A stretch of 10,816 nt of DNA, from the NCBI GenBank assembly GCA_012511425.1, contig JAAZGC010000171.1:1-10816 (forward strand), given 5' to 3'. The notes beneath the pieces were generated by a model. That model worked only from the letters and a program-made list of their open reading frames with translations, ran no database searches and was not told the origin of the DNA. The position numbers were made by a program, and so were the translations under genes. This document shows positions 6,601-10,816 of the stretch, piece by piece; the stretch's first letter is position 1; each line of letters starts with the position of its first letter. Origin of the DNA: Clostridiales bacterium (GTDB lineage: Bacteria > Bacillota > Clostridia > Oscillospirales > CAG-272).

Positions 6601-7032
6601 ATGATTTTTGACAACATCCTTGCGCTGACGCTTGCGGAAACTGCAGCCGCTCCGGGAATGACAGGTTACGGCAGCTGGACGACGCTTATAATGCTGGCAA
6701 TCGTTGCAGCGGTGTTCTATTTCTTCCTCTACCGCCCTCAGAAAAAGCAGGAGGCGGAGACAAACAAGATGCGCAACAGCCTTGAAGTCGGCGACGAAGT
6801 CACTACCGTCGGCGGCATCATCGGCGCCGTGGTTTCAATAAAAGGCGAGACCGTCACCATCGAGACCTCTGCCGACCGCACGAAAATAAGGGTTCTCCGC
6901 GATTCGATCCGTTCCATTGACGTCCCGATCAATCCCAAGAAGGAAGAACCCAAAGCCCCTGCAAAATTAAAGAAAGCCGATAAGGCTGACAAAATCGAAG
7001 AAACCAAAAAATCCGACGACGCAAAAAAATAA
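6601..7032 (+). CDS. yajC: YajC family preprotein translocase subunit
   Basis: 143 residues, slightly longer than the typical 90-120 because of a Lys/Glu-rich tail. YajC is a small membrane protein that associates with the SecDF accessory complex of the Sec translocon. A short outward-facing N-terminus is followed by a single membrane helix (about 27-43) ending in the signature FFLYRPQKKQ, then the small beta-domain EVGDEVTTVGGIIGAVVSIKGETVTIET (62-89). Residues about 112-143 are a charged, probably disordered extension. ATG 6601 is the only reasonable start: an in-frame stop lies at 6589-6591. Its best ribosome site, GGGAG (6583-6587), is 13 nt away, which is long. The scfA gene follows after 32 nt on the same strand, a neighbourhood well known in Clostridia. 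Confidence 0.95.
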   Translation: MIFDNILALTLAETAAAPGMTGYGSWTTLIMLAIVAAVFYFFLYRPQKKQEAETNKMRNSLEVGDEVTTVGGIIGAVVSIKGETVTIETSADRTKIRVLRDSIRSIDVPINPKKEEPKAPAKLKKADKADKIEETKKSDDAKK

Positions 7033-7064
7033 TTTATTATTTTAAATATTCAGAGGTAACCGAA

Positions 7065-7214
7065 ATGAAAAACGTAAAAACACTCAATAAATCCACATAC
7101 GCAAAGAAGTCTTTGAACGCCGGCTGCGGCGAATGCCAGGCAAGCTGCCAGTCCGCTTGCAAGACCAGCTGCACCGTTGCCAACCAGAAGTGCGAAAAGA
7201 AGAACAAGAAATAA
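7065..7214 (+). CDS. scfA: SCIFF (six-cysteine) ranthipeptide precursor
   Basis: 49 residues. The start ATG 7065 has GAGGT (7053-7057) 7 nt upstream. A leader-like N-terminus (MKNVKTLNKSTYAKKSLNAG) is followed by the conserved core CGECQASCQSACKTSCT, with Cys at 21, 24, 28, 32, 36 and 43, then a basic Lys-rich end. This matches the SCIFF family (six cysteines in forty-five residues), RiPP precursors found in nearly all Clostridia. In the Clostridium thermocellum homologue CteA, a thioether is formed between Cys32 and Thr37; both residues are present here at the same numbers. The maturase gene follows 6 nt downstream and yajC precedes it. No exporter or leader protease is adjacent, so secretion, processing and biological role are unknown. 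Confidence 0.97.
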   Translation: MKNVKTLNKSTYAKKSLNAGCGECQASCQSACKTSCTVANQKCEKKNKK

Positions 7215-7220
7215 TCAATA

Positions 7221-8579
7221 ATGCTGCATCAGTTTGAACAAAACGGATATAACATTGCATTGGACAGCGCTTCCGGCGCTGTCCATGTTTTAAGCCCTCT
7301 CGCCGCATCGGTTCTCCGCGAGATGGCTTCCCTGCCCCTGCCGCCCTCAAAGCAGCCTCTGGAGGGTTATTCGGAGGAAAAAGCCGAATGCTGGGATGAC
7401 CTTTATTCCCTTTACGAAGACGGTACGCTTTTCTCCGATGATATCGACACGGAGAATGCCTCTTATGCGAGCGGACTTATCAAGTCGATGTGCCTGCACG
7501 TCAGCCACGACTGCAATATGCGCTGCCGCTACTGCTTTGCCGGCACCGGTGACTTTCACCGCGGCAGACAGCTGATGGACCTCGAAACCGGAAAAAGGGC
7601 GATAGATTTCCTTTTAAAAGAATCGGGGCCGATCAAGAATCTTGAGCTTGACTTTTTCGGCGGAGAGCCGCTTTTGAATTTCGGCGTCGTAAAAGAGCTT
7701 GTAAGATACGGGCGGGAAAAGGAAGCGCCTCTCGGCAAGAATATCCGCTTCACGATAACCACCAACGGCGCCCTGCTTGACGACGACAGCATTGCGTTCA
7801 TCAACGAACATATGTCGAATGCCGTATTAAGCGTTGACGGACGCCGCGAAGTAAACGACCGCAACCGCCCTTTCGAAGACGGAAGCGGAAGCTACGACAC
7901 GATAATCCCGAAGTTCAGGCAGCTTGTCAGGGACAGGACCGCCGACTGGTATGTCCGCGGAACCTACACCCGCGACAACCTTGATTTTGCCGAGGATGTG
8001 CTTTCTCTCAACGACGAGGGCTTTGACCAGATTTCTGTCGAGCCGGTGGTGCTGCCGGAGGATAATCCGATGGCGCTGAGAGAAGAGGATCTGCCGGTTA
8101 TCGAGGCGGAATACGAGCGGCTTGCAAAGGCGATGATCGAGCGTTACCGCGAAGGCAGACCCTTTACCTTCTTCCACTTCATGATCGACCTTGACGCCGG
8201 TCCCTGCGTTTACAAGCGGCTTAAAGGCTGCGGTTGCGGGGCGGAATATGTTGCGGTCACGCCGGGAGGGGATATCTATCCCTGTCATCAGTTCGTTGAA
8301 TATCCCGAATACAAGATGGGGAATGTAAACGAGGGCAAAGTCGACCGCACGATTCAAAGGAATTTCATGCGCTGCGCCATTTCGAAGAACAGCGAATGCA
8401 AACGCTGCTGGGCCAAATACTTCTGCGGCGGCGGCTGCCCCGCGAATAACTACGCCTTCAGCCGAGATATCGAAAAGCCTTATAAGTTAGGCTGCGATAT
8501 AGAGCGCAAGCGGGTCGAATGCGCCCTTATGATCAAGGCTGCCGAGGCGGAAATCGACGAAGAACGCGAAAGCTCATAA
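7221..8579 (+). CDS. scfB: SCIFF maturase, radical SAM/SPASM thioether-forming enzyme
   Basis: 452 residues, full length for the family. Residues about 1-85 form the peptide-recognition region (LHQFEQNGYNIALDSASGAV fits the start of the family's RiPP recognition element). The radical SAM core follows, with C98-NMR-C102-RY-C105 binding the [4Fe-4S] cluster and GGEP (147-150) contacting SAM. The C-terminal SPASM region binds auxiliary clusters through many cysteines, including C329, C337, C339, C355, C385, C393, C396, C402, C406 and C425, seen in GCGCGAEYVAVTPGGDIYPC and CKRCWAKYFCGGGC. The enzyme should abstract a hydrogen from the acceptor residue of ScfA and form a Cys-to-Thr thioether. ATG 7221 is 6 nt after the scfA stop and has no clear Shine-Dalgarno site, so translation is probably coupled to scfA. 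A terminator follows 34 nt after the stop. Confidence 0.97.
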   Translation: MLHQFEQNGYNIALDSASGAVHVLSPLAASVLREMASLPLPPSKQPLEGYSEEKAECWDDLYSLYEDGTLFSDDIDTENASYASGLIKSMCLHVSHDCNMRCRYCFAGTGDFHRGRQLMDLETGKRAIDFLLKESGPIKNLELDFFGGEPLLNFGVVKELVRYGREKEAPLGKNIRFTITTNGALLDDDSIAFINEHMSNAVLSVDGRREVNDRNRPFEDGSGSYDTIIPKFRQLVRDRTADWYVRGTYTRDNLDFAEDVLSLNDEGFDQISVEPVVLPEDNPMALREEDLPVIEAEYERLAKAMIERYREGRPFTFFHFMIDLDAGPCVYKRLKGCGCGAEYVAVTPGGDIYPCHQFVEYPEYKMGNVNEGKVDRTIQRNFMRCAISKNSECKRCWAKYFCGGGCPANNYAFSRDIEKPYKLGCDIERKRVECALMIKAAEAEIDEERESS

Positions 8580-8612
8580 TATCTTAATGTCGGCACAGAT
8601 TGCCGGCAATAA

Positions 8613-8665
8613 AAAACCGGGACAGAAACGGAATTGATATCCGATCTGTCCCGGTTTTGATTTTT
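8613..8665. terminator. Bidirectional terminator between scfB and the flavodoxin-like gene
   Basis: A perfect 13-bp stem AAAACCGGGACAG (8613-8625) / CTGTCCCGGTTTT (8646-8658) encloses a 20-nt loop with its own small stem (CGGA/TCCG). T-rich sequence follows on the plus strand (to 8665), and AAAAAA (8611-8616) gives a U run on the minus strand. It ends scfB transcription and the convergent flavodoxin-like gene. A smaller CGGCA/TGCCG hairpin precedes it at 8591-8605. Confidence 0.9.
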
Positions 8666-8668
8666 CTG

Positions 8669-9097
8669 TTATCTGGATGCTATGTCGTCAAATATCTTCT
8701 TAGCCCAGCTTTCGATCTTTTCTTTCTCTTCGGGCTTGAGCTTACTTAAGAAGCCGAGAAAAGGGACATCGACATACAGTATTTCGCCGACTACTTCGGT
8801 ACCGGCTTCACGAAGAGTGTTCGCGACTTCGTTTACCGTTGCTTCGTCTCCGTTTGCAAAAATGGCGACATAGGTTGCCCTCGATTTATCCATCGAGCCG
8901 CAGAAGAGCCGAAGATCATCAGGAAGCTGCTTGCCGACTTTTACTCCGATAAAGACGAGCCGGTCATTGTTGCAGGAATAAGCCGGAGGTATCTTATCTA
9001 CCGGTTTTTCTCCGCCCAGCATATCATAAATAGCCTCGCCGTAGCTCCTGATCTTGCCGGTTTCCGGATATACCAGCACACGTGTTTTGATAGCCAT
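8669..9097 (-). CDS. Flavodoxin-like domain protein
   Basis: 142 residues. The start is set at ATG 9097 because GGAG (9109-9106) lies 8 nt upstream; an in-frame ATG at 9145 would add 16 residues that include this ribosome site and part of the promoter. The sequence fits a short-chain flavodoxin fold: a first strand TRVLVYP, then a phosphate-loop-like PETGKIRSYGEAI (11-23), then DRLVFIGVKVGKQLP (45-59), then RATYVAIFANGD (73-84), and a helix-rich end. The loop departs from the classical (S/T)xTGxT because Ile replaces the last Thr and Glu replaces the Ser/Thr two residues before it, so FMN binding is likely but not certain. A redox role is inferred. The gene is convergent with scfB and has its own promoter. 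No membrane segment or signal peptide is present. Confident family naming would need a profile search. Confidence 0.75.
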   Translation of the reverse strand: MAIKTRVLVYPETGKIRSYGEAIYDMLGGEKPVDKIPPAYSCNNDRLVFIGVKVGKQLPDDLRLFCGSMDKSRATYVAIFANGDEATVNEVANTLREAGTEVVGEILYVDVPFLGFLSKLKPEEKEKIESWAKKIFDDIASR

Positions 9098-9133
9098 AAT
9101 TTTCACTCCCATCATAATATTTAGCTTGTAATT

Positions 9134-9163
9134 ATTATAACACATTCCGGCCGGTAATGTTAT
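9134..9163 (-). promoter_or_regulatory. Extended -10 promoter for the flavodoxin-like gene
   Basis: On the minus strand TATAAT (9139-9134) is preceded by TG one base away, and ATAACA (9163-9158) stands 18 bp upstream as a moderate -35. The 8-bp palindrome CCGGCCGG (9147-9154) lies inside the spacer and could be an operator half, though it is short. Confidence 0.6.
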
Positions 9164-9258
9164 ACTTTTGGCGTAAATATTTTATTTTTGGGAATCGGCA
9201 TAAAACAAGATGACTGTATTTGTGCATTTTGCCGAATCGGCTATCTCCCCTTAATCCC

Positions 9259-9287
9259 TTGACAATTCGCTTTCCTTGTGGTATACT
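9259..9287 (+). promoter_or_regulatory. Strong sigma-A promoter for the sulfotransferase operon
   Basis: A perfect TTGACA (9259-9264), a 17-bp spacer and TATACT (9282-9287), with an extended TG at 9279-9280. Transcription should begin near 9294, giving a leader of about 35 nt before ATG 9329. It is the closest match to consensus in the window. Confidence 0.87.
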
Positions 9288-9328
9288 GATTCCAAACTAT
9301 TCAGACTGTTAAAACGGAAGGTATCAAT

Positions 9329-10045
9329 ATGTTAATAACGATAATAGGCCGCGGCCACAGCGGCACCCGCGCCATAAGCAACACTCTGAAGGACTCCGGC
9401 GTATATATGGGCGAGCCGCTCAACGGCTCATATGACCTTATCCCTCCGGACGATATGTATGAGGCGGCAAGGGTTTTCAGTTCATATGTCAAATATAAAG
9501 GAGACCTTGAGTGGGATTTTTCGGCTGTGCTTGACGGTCCGATAGACCCGAAATTCAAGCAGCTTATCGAAAGCTACCTTCACACCGTGCTTTCTTCGAA
9601 AGCGGCATACCGCGGCTGGAAGATACCCGAGACAACCCTGGTTTATCCATGGATACAGCGGATGTTCCCGGAGATTTTCTATATCTACTGGGTCCGCGAC
9701 CCGCGCGACTGCATTCTGAACTCCCATGTGACCGATGACCTGTCGTTTTTCAATATACCTTATGATAAAACGGATAATCTTCGTCTCCGCCGGGCAATCA
9801 GCTGGAAATATCAGCGTGAAATAGTAAAGGCGACGCCGAGACCGAGATTCTGGCATACGACCCGATTCGAAGATATGGTTTTTGAGCAGGAGAAGACTCT
9901 TAAGAGCCTTGAAGAATACCTCGGGATTCCGCTTGCAAGAATAGAGATGCGGCCGGAGTCGGTCGGCAGATACAAGACTGCGGAAGGCGAATATATGTTT
10001 GATTTCTTCAAGGAAGATATGGACGAATGCGGATATAAATATTGA
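9329..10045 (+). CDS. Small sulfotransferase-family protein (PAPS-type)
   Basis: 238 residues. Start ATG 9329 has GGAAGG (9316-9321) 7 nt upstream. The N-terminus IIGRGHSGTRAISNTLKDSG (5-24) fits the 5'-phosphosulfate-binding loop of PAPS-dependent sulfotransferases, with G9/H10/S11/G12/T13 in the P-loop-like position. YWVRDPRDCILNSH (120-133) matches the 3'-phosphate motif, with R123 and S132 as the expected contacts. RFEDMVFEQEKTLKSLEEYLGIP (179-201, motif described here only by its ends) matches the usual C-terminal helix of the family. No signal peptide or membrane segment is seen, so it is probably cytoplasmic. The acceptor (sugar, lipid or small molecule) cannot be read, and some family members in bacteria may not transfer sulfate at all. 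It is followed after 17 nt by a TIM-barrel isomerase, probably in one operon. Confidence 0.85.
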   Translation: MLITIIGRGHSGTRAISNTLKDSGVYMGEPLNGSYDLIPPDDMYEAARVFSSYVKYKGDLEWDFSAVLDGPIDPKFKQLIESYLHTVLSSKAAYRGWKIPETTLVYPWIQRMFPEIFYIYWVRDPRDCILNSHVTDDLSFFNIPYDKTDNLRLRRAISWKYQREIVKATPRPRFWHTTRFEDMVFEQEKTLKSLEEYLGIPLARIEMRPESVGRYKTAEGEYMFDFFKEDMDECGYKY

Positions 10046-10062
10046 TTGCGGAGGTAACTGAT

Positions 10063-10816
10063 ATGAGAAAATTCAGCGATTGGCGGGTGGGCGCCTCTAC
10101 GTCCTGTTTCGGCGCCTGGACACCCGAGTTGTGCGCCGGGTATCGCGACGCCGGGATAAAGTCTATGGAGCTTTCACAAGGCTACGATTCTCTTTTAAAT
10201 CAGCTTTTATTCCTTGAAAGAGCCGAATATATAGGCGATACCACCCGTTCATACGGCGTCGAGCTGCGTTCGCTGCACCTTCCTTTCAGCGGAGAGCTTG
10301 ACCTAAGCCGTCCCGATGAATTTGCCGAGAAGACTGTAGATATCCATTTAAGGCTCATCGATGCTTCGAAAAGAGCCGGGATACCGCTTATGGTGGTTCA
10401 TCCCTCCTCCGAGCCGATTAAAGACGAAGACAGACCGATGCGGCTGGAGATATCAAAGAAAAACCTGAAGATTCTCGGTGAGCGATGCACCGAATACGGA
10501 ATGAAGCTCTGCGTTGAGGATCTTCCCCGCACCTGTCTTGGGCGCTGCTCCGGCGATATGTTATATCTTATCGGCGACGAGCCGAACATCTTCTGCGTTT
10601 ACGACACAAACCACCTGCTGATGCAGGACAATGTTGAATTCATCCGGGAAGTCGGGCATAAGATAATCGCGCTTCATGTCTCCGACTACGATTTCATCGA
10701 CGAGCGGCATGTGATTCCGGGAGAAGGCAAAAACGACTGGAAGGGGATAATAAACGCGCTCGAAGACGCCGGATATCCTGGAGACTGGACATATGAGCTG
10801 AAGCGGGAATGGACCC
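10063..10816 (+). CDS. TIM-barrel sugar phosphate isomerase/epimerase (3' end outside window)
   Basis: Open from ATG 10063 to the window edge: 251 residues seen of an expected 260-290, so only the extreme C-terminus is missing. GGAGG (10050-10054) is 8 nt upstream. It belongs to the xylose-isomerase-like/AP-endonuclease-2-type barrels. Visible ligand motifs in order: LHLPFSGELD (71-80), MVVHPSSEP (110-118), CVEDLPR (150-156, E152), VYDTNHLL (179-186, D181 and H184), ALHVSDYD (203-210, H205), RHVIPGEGKNDW (215-226) and YEL (244-246, E245). These match the metal-binding Glu/Asp/His/Glu set. It is not closely similar to the Hyi-like barrel at 3546-4337, which lacks the HVIPGEG motif and instead carries PGRLEPGTGE. 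It probably shares the strong promoter upstream of the sulfotransferase. Substrate unknown. Confidence 0.92.
   Translation, partial: MRKFSDWRVGASTSCFGAWTPELCAGYRDAGIKSMELSQGYDSLLNQLLFLERAEYIGDTTRSYGVELRSLHLPFSGELDLSRPDEFAEKTVDIHLRLIDASKRAGIPLMVVHPSSEPIKDEDRPMRLEISKKNLKILGERCTEYGMKLCVEDLPRTCLGRCSGDMLYLIGDEPNIFCVYDTNHLLMQDNVEFIREVGHKIIALHVSDYDFIDERHVIPGEGKNDWKGIINALEDAGYPGDWTYELKREWT

Noticed and set aside
7827..8357. 176-residue minus-strand frame inside scfB
   Set aside because: Antisense to the conserved radical SAM/SPASM coding sequence, with no start signal.
9098..9145. N-terminal extension of the flavodoxin-like protein to ATG 9145
   Set aside because: The extension would include the GGAG ribosome site and the -10 promoter element (9139-9134), and the flavodoxin-like fold begins right after ATG 9097.

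Overview
The window looks like chromosomal DNA of an anaerobic Clostridia-type Firmicute, probably a gut or host-associated glycan degrader. The best indicator is the trio yajC, a 49-residue six-cysteine SCIFF peptide and its radical SAM/SPASM maturase, an arrangement known as a near-universal marker of Clostridia. Strong Shine-Dalgarno sites, sigma-A-type promoters with extended -10 elements and intrinsic hairpin terminators agree with this. No tRNA, rRNA, CRISPR array, insertion sequence or phage gene was seen.

Layout. Positions 1-105 hold the tail of an upstream plus-strand gene and its terminator. Positions 104-6451 are a carbohydrate-related block. It contains a minus-strand propeller-like protein of unknown function, a divergent plus-strand GH95 alpha-L-fucosidase-type enzyme, and a minus-strand run read in the order Gfo/Idh/MocA oxidoreductase, exported CBM9-like protein with a C-terminal membrane tail, and hydroxypyruvate-isomerase-like TIM barrel. 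A near-perfect bidirectional terminator separates the GH95 gene from the convergent TIM-barrel gene. Positions 6530-8660 are the yajC-scfA-scfB unit, ended by a second bidirectional terminator that also serves a convergent flavodoxin-like gene (8669-9097, minus). Positions 9259-10816 begin with a textbook promoter driving a small PAPS-type sulfotransferase and a second TIM-barrel sugar isomerase/epimerase, which runs off the window.

How they may work together. The GH95 enzyme lacks a signal peptide, so it probably trims imported fucosylated oligosaccharides in the cytoplasm. The oxidoreductase and the TIM barrels resemble enzymes that oxidise and isomerise unusual sugars, but no transporter or classical fucose pathway gene is present, so the actual pathway is undefined. 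ScfB should crosslink ScfA by thioether chemistry. No protease or exporter accompanies the pair, and the physiological role of SCIFF peptides is unresolved. The most interesting places for follow-up are the SCIFF unit, the CBM9 protein with its non-LPXTG sorting-like tail, the sulfotransferase/TIM-barrel pair, and the uncharacterised propeller-like protein paired with GH95.
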